Of a stretch of DNA of 64,000 nt, positions 54,504-62,800 are shown piece by piece. The DNA is from Granulicella tundricola MP5ACTX9 (GTDB lineage: Bacteria > Acidobacteriota > Terriglobia > Terriglobales > Acidobacteriaceae), in NCBI RefSeq assembly GCF_000178975.2, contig NC_015064.1:3410001-3474000 (forward strand), read 5' to 3'. The notes beneath the pieces are model-generated. The model did not search any database. It saw only the letters and a program-made list of their open reading frames with translations, and had not been told where the DNA came from. Position numbers and translations under genes: made by a program. Position 1 is the stretch's first letter; every line of letters begins with the position of its first letter.

Positions 54504-55793
54504 ATGTCCGTTGCCGCGTCTCTGACACCTCAGCACACTATGACCTTCGACTTCGCCGCCCTCTCCTTTGCAGAAAAGCTGGACCGTTTCGCACGCCTCG
54601 CCGTCCACGTTGGCTTGAATCTTCAGCCCGGCCAGGAGCTGCTCATCACCGCTTCCACGGAGATGATCCCCTTCGTCCGCCTCATCACAGAGCACGCTTA
54701 CAAAGCCGGAGCCCTGCTGGTTACGACGACGTACGGCGACGACCAGGCCATCCTCAGCCGCTACAAGTACGCCAACGACGCCTCATTCGACTACGCCCCG
54801 GTCTGGATGGCGGAAGGCATCGCCACCGCCTTCCGCAGCGGCGCGGCCCGCCTCGCACTGTCCGGTGCCGACCCCACCCTGCTCTCCGCACAGGACCCAG
54901 CCAAGGTCTCCCGCGCCAACATCGCCGGCTCCAAGGCCAACAAGCCCGCGATGGAGATGATCACGCGCCACGCCATCAACTGGAGCATCTGCGCGGCGGC
55001 AACCTCGGCCTGGTCCCGCCTCGTCTTCCCGGGAATCCCGGAAGAAGAAGCGATGCTCAAACTCTGGGACGCCATCTTCTACGCCTCGCGTGCCACATCT
55101 GAAGATCCAGTCGCCGCCTGGAAGGCCCACAGCGCCAATATCCATCAGCGCGTCGCTTACCTGAACGAGAAGCGCTACCACTCCCTCCGCTTCCACTCCG
55201 CGGATGGCAAGACAGACCTCACCGTAGGCCTCGCGGACGATCACCTCTGGGCCGGCGGCGGTGGCGAGTCCGGTAACGGCGTCTTCTGTAACGCCAACAT
55301 CCCCACCGAAGAGTGCTTCACCACCCCGCACAAGGACCGCATCGATGGCGTCGTCCACGCCTCCAAGCCCCTCTCGCACCAGGGGACGCTGATTGAAAAC
55401 ATCATGTGCCGCTTTGAGAAGGGCCGCATCGTCGAAGCCACCGCCTCCGCTGGAGAAGACGCCCTCAACCGCCTCATCTCCACGGACGAAGGTGCTCGCT
55501 CGCTCGGCGAGGTCGCGCTCGTCCCACACTCCTCGCCCATCGCCCAGAGCGGCATCCTCTTTTACAACACACTCTTTGACGAGAACGCAGCCAGCCACAT
55601 CGCGCTCGGCCAGGCCTACGCCACCTGCCTGATCGAAGGCGAGCACATGGACGAGACGACCCTCGCCGCCAAGGGAGCCAACCACTCCCTCATCCACGTC
55701 GACTGGATGATCGGCTCCGCCCAGATGGACGTGGACGGCATCGCGCACGACGGCACCTCAGAGCCCCTGATGCGCCAGGGAGAGTGGGTCTGA
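54504..55793 (+). CDS. M29 family aminopeptidase
   Basis: Metallo-aminopeptidase related to aminopeptidase T/AmpS, 429 residues. Metal-ligand regions are recognisable: NIPTEECFTTPHKDRIDG, GARSLGEVALVPHSSPI, FYNTLFDENAASHIALGQAY and NHSLIHVDWMIGS. There is no signal peptide, so it is cytoplasmic. It is inserted between dapB and dapA. An ATG 12 codons in (54540) is a possible alternative start; no strong ribosome-binding site precedes either. Confidence 0.9.
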   Translation: MSVAASLTPQHTMTFDFAALSFAEKLDRFARLAVHVGLNLQPGQELLITASTEMIPFVRLITEHAYKAGALLVTTTYGDDQAILSRYKYANDASFDYAPVWMAEGIATAFRSGAARLALSGADPTLLSAQDPAKVSRANIAGSKANKPAMEMITRHAINWSICAAATSAWSRLVFPGIPEEEAMLKLWDAIFYASRATSEDPVAAWKAHSANIHQRVAYLNEKRYHSLRFHSADGKTDLTVGLADDHLWAGGGGESGNGVFCNANIPTEECFTTPHKDRIDGVVHASKPLSHQGTLIENIMCRFEKGRIVEATASAGEDALNRLISTDEGARSLGEVALVPHSSPIAQSGILFYNTLFDENAASHIALGQAYATCLIEGEHMDETTLAAKGANHSLIHVDWMIGSAQMDVDGIAHDGTSEPLMRQGEWV

Positions 55794-55826
55794 AACTTGC
55801 TCCGGCACTCACAGTCCGGTTCAAGA

Positions 55827-55832
55827 TAAACT
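55827..55832 (+). promoter_or_regulatory. TAAACT box 10 bases before dapA
   Basis: TAAACT ends 10 bases before the dapA ATG. The same box is 10 bases before dapD and the dehydratase gene at 62801, and 9 before rnj. It resembles the TAGACT -10 elements here; it would give an almost leaderless transcript. Confidence 0.4.
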
Positions 55833-55842
55833 CAACGCTGCT

Positions 55843-56766
55843 ATGGAACTCTTTGGTTGTGGCACCGCCCTCGTAACCCCCTTTCGCCCTGACGGCTCCG
55901 TCGACGAACACGCCCTTCACGCGCACGTCGACTGGCAGATCCAGAACGGCGTCGAACTCCTCATCCCCTGCGGCACTACAGGTGAAGCCGCCACCCTCTC
56001 CGACGCCGAAACCCAGCGCGTCATCGAGGTCACCATCGCCGCCGCCGCAGGCCGTGCGCCCATCTTTGCCGGCTGCACCCACAACTCCACCCACACGGCC
56101 GTGCAGCGCGTCAGCCGCCTGTCGCGCATCCCCGGCCTCACCGGCATCCTCACCGCGAACCCGTACTACAACCGCCCCAGCCAGGAAGGCCAGTACCAGC
56201 ACTTCCGCGCCATCGCAGAGTCCACGGATCTACCCATCCTCCTCTACAACATCCCAGGCCGCACCGGCGCGAACCTTGATCCGGCCACCATCCTCCGCCT
56301 GGCCGAGATCGCAAACGTCATTGGCGTCAAGGAATCCAGCGGCAACCTCACTCAGATCACCGAGCTCCTCACCCAGGCCCCACGCGACTTCCGCGTCTTC
56401 GCCGGCGACGACGGTCTCGCCCTGCCCGTCCTCGCCCTCGGCGGTGCCGGCCTCATCTCGGTCGCCTCCAACGTCATCCCCGCCGAGACCTCCGACATGA
56501 TCCGCGCCGCCATCCGCAACGACTGGGCCGGCGCCCGCCGCATCAACCGCAAGATCTTCCGCCTGATGCAGGCGCTCTTCGTAGAACCAAGCCCCGCCCC
56601 GGTCAAGGCCGTTCTCGCCCTCCTGGGCCGCTCCCCAGACCATCTCCGTCTCCCCATGGTCCCCGTCACCCCCGCCACTCGCCACAAACTGGAACTCCTC
56701 ATCGGCGAGCTAGGCCTCCTCACCAAAGCCCCCGCAGGCTACGTAGAAAACCTCCGCGCCTTCTAA
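55843..56766 (+). CDS. dapA: 4-hydroxy-tetrahydrodipicolinate synthase
   Basis: Schiff-base lyase condensing pyruvate with aspartate semialdehyde, the committed step to DAP/lysine. It has 307 residues. GTTGEAATLS (44-53) holds the Thr dyad, Y135 in LLYNIPGRTG and the Schiff-base K163 in VIGVKESSG. No ribosome-binding site is evident; the TAAACT box lies 10 bases upstream. Confidence 0.95.
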   Translation: MELFGCGTALVTPFRPDGSVDEHALHAHVDWQIQNGVELLIPCGTTGEAATLSDAETQRVIEVTIAAAAGRAPIFAGCTHNSTHTAVQRVSRLSRIPGLTGILTANPYYNRPSQEGQYQHFRAIAESTDLPILLYNIPGRTGANLDPATILRLAEIANVIGVKESSGNLTQITELLTQAPRDFRVFAGDDGLALPVLALGGAGLISVASNVIPAETSDMIRAAIRNDWAGARRINRKIFRLMQALFVEPSPAPVKAVLALLGRSPDHLRLPMVPVTPATRHKLELLIGELGLLTKAPAGYVENLRAF

Positions 56767-56782
56767 GGCGATCTGGGCACTC

Positions 56783-56827
56783 ATCCGGCTTGATCGCTTT
56801 TATCCCAACTTATCCCCGTAGGCCGTT
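56783..56827 (+). repeat. 45-base element shared with 41826-41870 (copy B)
   Basis: ATCCGG-CTTGATCGCTTTTATC, 15 variable bases with TTATC, then AGGCCGTT. AAGGCGATC at 56765-56773 can pair with GATCGCTTT (56792-56800, one G-T), so it also forms a terminator-like hairpin right after dapA. It ends 29 bases before the dapD start. Confidence 0.65.
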
Positions 56828-56840
56828 TGTACAGACCCGG

Positions 56841-56846
56841 TAAACT
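56841..56846 (+). promoter_or_regulatory. TAAACT box 10 bases before dapD
   Basis: Same hexamer and same distance to the ATG as at dapA; together with the hairpin after dapA this suggests dapD starts its own short-leader transcript. Confidence 0.4.
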
Positions 56847-56856
56847 GTCACCAGAC

Positions 56857-57708
56857 ATGACAGACCAAAACTTCTCCACCCTCCAGCAGCAGATCGAGCA
56901 CCACTTCGCCCAGGGACCAGCCGCCATCGGCAACCCCGAGGCCCTCGCCGCCTTCGCCACCCTCCGCGAAGCCCTGGAATCCGGCGCACTGCGCTCCGCC
57001 TCGCCCGACCCCACATCCCCCATCGGCTGGACCGTCAACGCCTGGGTCAAGCGCGGCATTCTCCTCGGCTTCCGTCTCGGCCACCTCGTCTCCGCGGAGG
57101 ACGGAAAGTTCGTCGATAAAAACACCTATCCCGCCCAGATCTTCACGGCGGAGCAAGGCACCCGCATCGTCCCCGGCGGCTCCAGCGTCCGAGCCGGAGC
57201 CTTCCTCTCCAAGGGCGTCGTCATGATGCCTCCCGCCTACGTCAACGTCGGCGCGTACGTCGATGAAGGCACCATGATCGACTCCCACGCCCTCGTAGGC
57301 TCATGCGCCCAGATCGGCAAGCGCGTTCACCTCAGTGCCGCAGCCCAGATTGGCGGCGTCCTGGAGCCCGTCAACGCCTCCCCCGTCATCATTGAGGACG
57401 ACGCCCTCATCGGCGGCAACACCGGCGTCTACGAAGGCACCATTGTCCGCACCCGCGCCGTCCTGGCCGCCGGAACCGTCCTCACCCGCGGCACCCCGGT
57501 CTACGACCTCGTCACCGGCGAGATCCACCGCGCCACCGCAGACACCCCCCTCATCATCCCCGCCGGAGCCGTCGTCGTTCCCGGCTCCCGAGCCATCACC
57601 TCCGGCAAGGGCAAGGACTGGAATCTCTCCGTCGCCACCCCCATCATCGTCAAGTATCGCGATGAAAAGACTGAGCTTTCGCTCGCCCTGGAAGACCTTC
57701 TCCGCTAA
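56857..57708 (+). CDS. dapD: Tetrahydrodipicolinate N-succinyltransferase
   Basis: Succinylates tetrahydrodipicolinate, placing this organism on the succinylase branch of DAP synthesis. It has 283 residues from the ATG at 56857 ([17 protein letters not shown]); a TTG 10 codons upstream is less likely. N-terminal helical domain, then hexapeptide left-handed beta-helix (about 115-240: [49 protein letters not shown] split over repeats) and a C-terminal segment. dapC/dapE/dapF are not in the window. Confidence 0.94.
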   Translation: MTDQNFSTLQQQIEHHFAQGPAAIGNPEALAAFATLREALESGALRSASPDPTSPIGWTVNAWVKRGILLGFRLGHLVSAEDGKFVDKNTYPAQIFTAEQGTRIVPGGSSVRAGAFLSKGVVMMPPAYVNVGAYVDEGTMIDSHALVGSCAQIGKRVHLSAAAQIGGVLEPVNASPVIIEDDALIGGNTGVYEGTIVRTRAVLAAGTVLTRGTPVYDLVTGEIHRATADTPLIIPAGAVVVPGSRAITSGKGKDWNLSVATPIIVKYRDEKTELSLALEDLLR

Positions 57709-57726
57709 CCTCCATCCCACCCCGGA

Positions 57727-57744
57727 CGGGGCTGAAAAGCCCCG
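57727..57744 (+). promoter_or_regulatory. Hairpin between dapD and rnj
   Basis: CGGGGCT-GAAA-AGCCCCG (57727-57744), 7-bp stem with a GNRA loop, 18 bases after the dapD stop. No T-run, so probably not a full terminator; related in form to the GGGCT/AGCCC repeats. Confidence 0.5.
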
Positions 57745-57759
57745 ATTCCGTATCCCTGA

Positions 57760-57765
57760 TAAACT
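57760..57765 (+). promoter_or_regulatory. TAAACT box 9 bases before rnj
   Basis: Part of CCTGATAAACTCAGG, where CCTGA/TCAGG are also complementary. GATAAACTC is identical to the sequence at dapA. Confidence 0.35.
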
Positions 57766-57774
57766 CAGGGGTTG

Positions 57775-59439
57775 ATGGCACAAGATAAATTAAGACTGAT
57801 ACCTTTGGGCGGCCTTGGCGAGTTCGGTATGAACTGCATGGCCCTCCGCTGGCAGGATGACATCATCGTCATCGATGCCGGCCTGATGTTTCCTGAAGAA
57901 GAACTGCTCGGCGTGGACATCGTCGTGCCGGACATCTCCTACCTCACCGAGAACCGGACCAAAGTCAAAGCCATCATCCTGACCCACGGCCATGAAGACC
58001 ACATCGGCGGCCTTCCCTGGATCCTCTCTGAGCTGAACGTCCCCGTCTACGGCACCGAATTCACTTTGGCGCTTGCTGAAGGCAAGCTCGACGAACACCG
58101 CCTCCTCGATGACGCAGACCTCATCGAGATGATCCCCGGCAAGAAGTTCTCGATCGGCCCCTTCACCATCCAGCCCATCCACGTCACCCACTCGCTGGTG
58201 GACTGCGTGGCCGTGGCCATCCACACCCCCGTCGGAGTCGTCCTCCACACCGGTGACTTCAAGGTCGATCTCTCCCCACCCGACGGCAAGGCCTTTGACC
58301 TCCAGGCTTTCGCGGACCTCGGCAAGAACGGCGGCGTCCTCGCACTCCTGCAGGACTCCACCAACGTCGATCGCAAGGGTTGGACCCCGTCCGAGCGCGC
58401 CGTACGTCCACGCCTTGACGAGATCTTCGGCCAGACCAAGAAGAAGCTCTTCTTCTCCTGCTTCTCATCGTCCGTCACGCGTATCGCCCTTGCCTTCGAT
58501 CTCGCCGCCAAGCACGGCCGCAAGGTTGCCGTCATCGGCCGCTCCATGGACAACGCCACGGAGATCGCACAGGATCTCGGTTACCTCAAGGTTCCGCAGG
58601 GCCTCATCATCAACCCCGGCCAGATGCGCGACTTCGCGCCTGAAAAGCTCCTGGTCATGATCTCCGGCACCCAGGGCGAACCCATGTCCGCCCTCTCCCG
58701 TGCCGCGGTCAACAACCACAAGTTCGCCAAGATCGAAGCCGGCGACACCGTCCTCATGTCCAGCCGCGTCATCCCCGGCAACGAGAAGGGCATCTACCGC
58801 GTCATCGACCACCTTGAGCGCCGCGATGCCCTCGTCATCCATGACGACGGCACCAACGGCCTCATCCACGTCTCCGGACACGGCTCGCAGGAAGAGCTCA
58901 AGCTGATGATCAACCTCGTTCAGCCCAAGTTCTTCATCCCCGTCCACGGCGACTACCGTCACCTCAAGCGCCACGTAGAACTCGCTCTCTCCACCGGCGT
59001 CCCCCAGAAGGCCATCCTGATGGAAGACGGTGAGATCCTCGAGCTCACCAAGGACACCGCGCAGAAGAACGGCAAGGTCACCACCGGCCGCGTCTGCATC
59101 GACTCCGGCGGCACCATCGACGTCGTCGAAGACGTCGTCATCCGCGACCGCCAGCACCTGTCCGAAGACGGCATCGTCATCGCCATCGTCGCCATCGACA
59201 AGCGCACCGGCCAGTCCGAGGGCGTACCTGAGATCGTCATGCGCGGCTTCGCCATGGACGACGCTCAGCTCATCGGCGAGTCACGCGCCATCGTCAAGCG
59301 CACCCTCGAAGGTTCCAGCGCTGAGGAGCGTCAGGACTACGGCGTCATCAAGGAGAAGATCCGCGGTGACCTCAAGCGCTTCATCCAGAAGAGCACCAGC
59401 CGCCGTCCTCTCATCATGCCCGTCATCATGGAGATCTGA
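57775..59439 (+). CDS. rnj: Ribonuclease J
   Basis: Dual endo- and 5'-exoribonuclease that drives mRNA decay and rRNA maturation in bacteria lacking, or in addition to, RNase E. It has 554 residues: metallo-beta-lactamase motif THGHEDHIGG (about 64-73), beta-CASP domain with FSCFSSSVTRIALAFDLA, GTQGEPMSALSR, and the HVSGHGSQEELKLMINLVQPKFFIPVHGDYRHL region. The ATG at 57775 is preferred over the preceding TTG. It is the last gene of the DAP cluster. Confidence 0.95.
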   Translation: MAQDKLRLIPLGGLGEFGMNCMALRWQDDIIVIDAGLMFPEEELLGVDIVVPDISYLTENRTKVKAIILTHGHEDHIGGLPWILSELNVPVYGTEFTLALAEGKLDEHRLLDDADLIEMIPGKKFSIGPFTIQPIHVTHSLVDCVAVAIHTPVGVVLHTGDFKVDLSPPDGKAFDLQAFADLGKNGGVLALLQDSTNVDRKGWTPSERAVRPRLDEIFGQTKKKLFFSCFSSSVTRIALAFDLAAKHGRKVAVIGRSMDNATEIAQDLGYLKVPQGLIINPGQMRDFAPEKLLVMISGTQGEPMSALSRAAVNNHKFAKIEAGDTVLMSSRVIPGNEKGIYRVIDHLERRDALVIHDDGTNGLIHVSGHGSQEELKLMINLVQPKFFIPVHGDYRHLKRHVELALSTGVPQKAILMEDGEILELTKDTAQKNGKVTTGRVCIDSGGTIDVVEDVVIRDRQHLSEDGIVIAIVAIDKRTGQSEGVPEIVMRGFAMDDAQLIGESRAIVKRTLEGSSAEERQDYGVIKEKIRGDLKRFIQKSTSRRPLIMPVIMEI

Positions 59440-59457
59440 TCTCCTGCTTCATCTCAC

Positions 59458-59488
59458 AAAAGGCCCGGCCCACAAAGCCGGGCCTTTT
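59458..59488 (+). terminator. Terminator after rnj
   Basis: AAAAGGCCCGGC (59458-59469) and GCCGGGCCTTTT (59477-59488), perfect 12-bp stem with a 7-base loop ending in T4. It closes the asd-to-rnj cluster. Confidence 0.9.
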
Positions 59489-59522
59489 CTCATGCCATCC
59501 ATGTACCATTCCCACAACACCT

Positions 59523-60806
59523 ATGCCCCGGCTCCCGAAACCTCGCAGACTCCGCTCCCGCCGCCCCGCACTCGCCCGCCTCACTGAAAACCTCCGCCGC
59601 TCCCGCACCTTCGTCGGAGAAACCCGCACCCGCGTCACCGAACGCATCCGCCGCCAGCGCCTGCTCTTTACGGCGATCCTGACCGCCGGCCTGATCGTCT
59701 TCGCCCTAGCCATCTGGCCCTTCACCAAGGACCATCTCGAAGCAATCTCCGTCCTCCAGCAGGTCTCCCAGAAGCCCGTCCCCGCCCTCATCGCCGACCT
59801 CGTCAGCCATCCCGTCACTACCCAGGACCTCACGCTCGACACCGAATCCGGCAAGGTCCGCGCCCGCCTCTACATGCCGGCCAACAACCCCAACGCCCCC
59901 GCCCTCATCGTCCTCCACGGCGTCCACCATCTCGGCATAGACGAGCCTCGCCTCGAAGGCTTTGCCTCCGCCATGGCCTCCACAGGCCTCCGCGTCCTCA
60001 CGCCCGAGCTACCGGACATCAAGGACTACCACGTCGATTCCACCTCCATCAAAACCATCGGCGAATCCACCCAGTGGTTCGCCCACAAGACCGGCGCGCC
60101 CGTCGGCGTCATGGGCCTCAGCTTCTCCGGCGGCCTCGCCCTCCTCGCAGCCGCAGACCCCCTCTACAAAAAGGACTTCAAGTTCGTCTTCGCGGTAGGC
60201 TCGCAGGACTCCATGAACCGCGTCGCCCAGTACTACCGCACCAACCAGGACGAGCGCCCCAACGGCTCAACCGAGCTCCTTCCCGCGCACGAATACGGCC
60301 CGTTAGTTCTGGAGTACGAGTATGTCGAAGACTTCGTCCCCCGTCAGGACATCGCCCGCATCCGCGCCGTCCTCCGCGCCCACCTCTATGAGGACAAGCC
60401 CGCCGAAGCCACCGCATCTCTCAAGCTCGACGAACGCCAGAAGGCCGAAGCCCTCGACCTCATGGACGCCGCCTCCCCGCACACCCGATCCCTCATCGCC
60501 GCAGCCGCCGCCAGGCACGCCAACGAGCTCAACGGCCTCTCCCCCGGCGGCCATCTCCGCACCCTCATGACTCCCGTCTACCTCCTCCACGGCCAGGCGG
60601 ACAACATCATCCCCTCCGCAGAAACCCTATGGATGGCCTCCGAGCTCCCCACCATCACCCTCCAGGCCATGCTCGTCAGCCCCGTCATCTCCCACCTGGA
60701 CATGGGCACCAACCCCACCCTCGCGGACCAGTGGCACCTCATCCATTTCTTCGCCCTCATCATGCATGCCGCTGAAACTCCCACCGGCCGCACTCCCTGG
60801 CTATAG
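59523..60806 (+). CDS. Membrane-anchored alpha/beta hydrolase
   Basis: 427 residues: an Arg-rich N-terminus (1-46), one membrane helix (about 47-66, LLFTAILTAGLIVFALAIW), then an alpha/beta-hydrolase fold. HGVHHLGIDEPR forms the oxyanion region; the nucleophile elbow is G198-L-S200-F-S202, with Ser in place of the last Gly; D in LLHGQADNIIPS and H in VISHLDMG complete a triad. The substrate is unknown. It starts only 34 bases after the terminator. Confidence 0.82.
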   Translation: MPRLPKPRRLRSRRPALARLTENLRRSRTFVGETRTRVTERIRRQRLLFTAILTAGLIVFALAIWPFTKDHLEAISVLQQVSQKPVPALIADLVSHPVTTQDLTLDTESGKVRARLYMPANNPNAPALIVLHGVHHLGIDEPRLEGFASAMASTGLRVLTPELPDIKDYHVDSTSIKTIGESTQWFAHKTGAPVGVMGLSFSGGLALLAAADPLYKKDFKFVFAVGSQDSMNRVAQYYRTNQDERPNGSTELLPAHEYGPLVLEYEYVEDFVPRQDIARIRAVLRAHLYEDKPAEATASLKLDERQKAEALDLMDAASPHTRSLIAAAAARHANELNGLSPGGHLRTLMTPVYLLHGQADNIIPSAETLWMASELPTITLQAMLVSPVISHLDMGTNPTLADQWHLIHFFALIMHAAETPTGRTPWL

Positions 60807-60926
60807 AAATCTGATTTCAGCCGTTACACCGAAGGCGTACAATTCCGGTCCTGAAACCGCCGCCCCTCCATGGCCACGCCAAAACGGGACCACGCGAGCG
60901 ACGACTCTGATCCAGGAGCCCGTCCC

Positions 60927-61913
60927 ATGCGCAATCGCCTTCTTGCCCTCATCCCCGCCGCCACCCTGCTCGCCGTCATCGGATGCCAGCAGAACTCCCG
61001 CTCGGACACCTACTACCTCATCGCCGGCAACCTCAAGGTGCCTTACTGGAAGACCGTGAACGCCGGCTTCGCACACGCGGCTGACGTCTACGGCGTCACC
61101 GCCCAGCTCCGCGGCCCGGACGGCAACGACGCCAAGGCCGAGGCCGATGAGTTCCATACCGCGGTCTCCCGCCATCCCGCCGGCATCCTCGTCTCCGTAC
61201 AGGACGCGGCCTTGATGAAGCCGGAGATCGACGCCGCCCTTCAGCAGGGCATTCCCGTCATCACCGTGGACTCTGACGCCCCACTCAGCGATCGCCTCTT
61301 CTTCATCGGCACCAACAACCTGCAGGCCGGCCGGCTAGGCGGAGAACGCCTCGTTCAAAAGCTCGGCGGCAAAGGCAATATCGTCTTCTTCTCCATCCCC
61401 GGCCAGCCCAATCTGGACGAACGACTCAAAGGCTACCTCGACGTCCTCAACGAGCACCCGCAGATGAAAGTCGTCGATACCTTCGACATCAAGGGTGATA
61501 CAGGCGTCGCCATGGACCGAGCCAGCCAGTTGCTCGGCCAAACAGGCGCACAGAAGATCGACGCCTTCGTCTGCCTCGACTCAGCCTCCGGCAAGGACGT
61601 AGCTGAAGTCCTCAAACGTGGCAACGCCACCGACCGAACCCTCATCGCCATGGACGTAGACCCCGATACCCTCAATCTCATCAAGTCCGGCGACATCGAA
61701 GCTACCGTCTCGCAAAAGCCGTACACCATGGGCTACGCCGGCCTCCAGGCCTTGGTAGACGTCCACGACCGCCTCCCCAAGCCCTTCCAGACCAACTACC
61801 AGGTCAACGCCTTCTCGCCTTATCCCATCTTCGTGGACACCGGCACCTCGATCGTCGACCGCTCGAACGTAGATATCTACCTGGCCAACGCAGCCAAGGT
61901 CCAGATCCATTGA
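60927..61913 (+). CDS. Sugar-type ABC substrate-binding lipoprotein (orphan)
   Basis: Periplasmic-binding protein of the LacI/RbsB type (Peripla_BP_4), 328 residues. The ATG at 60927 has CCAGGAG 8 bases upstream and opens a lipoprotein signal ending VIGC. Motifs: LKVPYWKTVNAGFAHAADVYG, GILVSVQDAALMKPEIDAALQQGIPVITVDSD, FIGTNNLQAGRLGGERL and VSQKPYTMGYAGLQAL. No permease or ATPase gene is nearby, so it may serve a remote transporter or a sensor. Confidence 0.88.
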   Translation: MRNRLLALIPAATLLAVIGCQQNSRSDTYYLIAGNLKVPYWKTVNAGFAHAADVYGVTAQLRGPDGNDAKAEADEFHTAVSRHPAGILVSVQDAALMKPEIDAALQQGIPVITVDSDAPLSDRLFFIGTNNLQAGRLGGERLVQKLGGKGNIVFFSIPGQPNLDERLKGYLDVLNEHPQMKVVDTFDIKGDTGVAMDRASQLLGQTGAQKIDAFVCLDSASGKDVAEVLKRGNATDRTLIAMDVDPDTLNLIKSGDIEATVSQKPYTMGYAGLQALVDVHDRLPKPFQTNYQVNAFSPYPIFVDTGTSIVDRSNVDIYLANAAKVQIH

Positions 61914-61919
61914 GACAAA

Positions 61920-61952
61920 GCCTCTCCTGCCTGCAAAGCACGCAGGAGAGGC
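61920..61952. terminator. Bidirectional hairpin
   Basis: GCCTCTCCTGC (61920-61930) and GCAGGAGAGGC (61942-61952), perfect 11-bp stem with an 11-base loop between convergent genes. T-runs are weak (TTTG on the minus side). Confidence 0.65.
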
Positions 61953-61955
61953 ACC

Positions 61956-62687
61956 TTACTTGCCTCTCCCGGTAACGTTCTTCCCAAAATGGAAGCTGGG
62001 CCCGATCGAAGCCCGATAGGTCCACCGCCCATTCGCCAGAATGTCGTTGAACGGATGGTTGTACACCGCATCCAACTGCATCCGCAGCCCAAAATGCTGC
62101 GTCATCCGGAAGTCCCCGCCTCCACCAACCCCATAGAACCCAGTCCAATCCGTCTTCGTCCCACGCGGTGCAAGCTCCGCCACCACCACCTGCTGAAACG
62201 GATCGCTCGGGTGCGGAGTCGCGCTCTCATGCAGCGCGCCCAGCGAAGGTCGCAGAAAAAGCGCAACCTTCGAGTACTTCCGGTAGATCAACTGCGGCCC
62301 CAGCGCATACGTCTCCGTTCGGGCATCCGTGTTCACACGCAGCTGGTAGTTCGGCGGCAGCAGCCCAAACGCAATGTACTGCTGTTGCGCCCCATTCACT
62401 TGCGCCTGCAGTGCAGCCGGCAACTCACTCGTCGTCAGCACCTCTGACCCGCTCGCAATGCTGAAGTCGAACCCCACCGAATACCACCGCCTCGGGTTGA
62501 TCCCAATCTGTGTATGAAACCCCGGCTGATTCAGTCCCAGCGCGGGAGCATTGATATCCGCAAACCCCGCATAAACGTCATACTTCCCCACATAATCCTT
62601 CTGCGCCTGCGCCCTCACACTCATGACGCACGCCAGCGAAGCCGCACCCACAACGCCAAACACATACCGCAAAGTCCTCTTCATCAC
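61956..62687 (-). CDS. Outer-membrane beta-barrel-like protein
   Basis: 243 residues with signal peptide 1-28 (ASLACVMSVRAQA-Q). Alternating strand-like segments (YVGKYDVYAGFADINAP, FHTQIGINPRRWYSVGFDFSI, TETYALGPQLIYRKYSKVALFLRPSLGALHE, WTYRASIGPSFHFGKN) and a near-terminal aromatic strand suggest an OmpA/porin-like 8-strand barrel. No conserved family identified. Convergent with the binding-protein gene. Confidence 0.75.
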   Translation of the reverse strand: MMKRTLRYVFGVVGAASLACVMSVRAQAQKDYVGKYDVYAGFADINAPALGLNQPGFHTQIGINPRRWYSVGFDFSIASGSEVLTTSELPAALQAQVNGAQQQYIAFGLLPPNYQLRVNTDARTETYALGPQLIYRKYSKVALFLRPSLGALHESATPHPSDPFQQVVVAELAPRGTKTDWTGFYGVGGGGDFRMTQHFGLRMQLDAVYNHPFNDILANGRWTYRASIGPSFHFGKNVTGRGK

Positions 62688-62784
62688 AGAATCCTTTCAG
62701 AGAGAACCAGATCGCAGTCCTCTCAGCGAGCAACAAGTTAGTCCACATCCCCCTCTCTTGTCATCCACCAACTCCGCCACGCAC

Positions 62785-62790
62785 TAAACT
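62785..62790 (+). promoter_or_regulatory. TAAACT box 10 bases before the dehydratase gene
   Basis: Fourth copy of the hexamer at the same distance from an ATG; no ribosome-binding site follows it. Confidence 0.4.
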
Positions 62791-62800
62791 ATTCCCAGAT

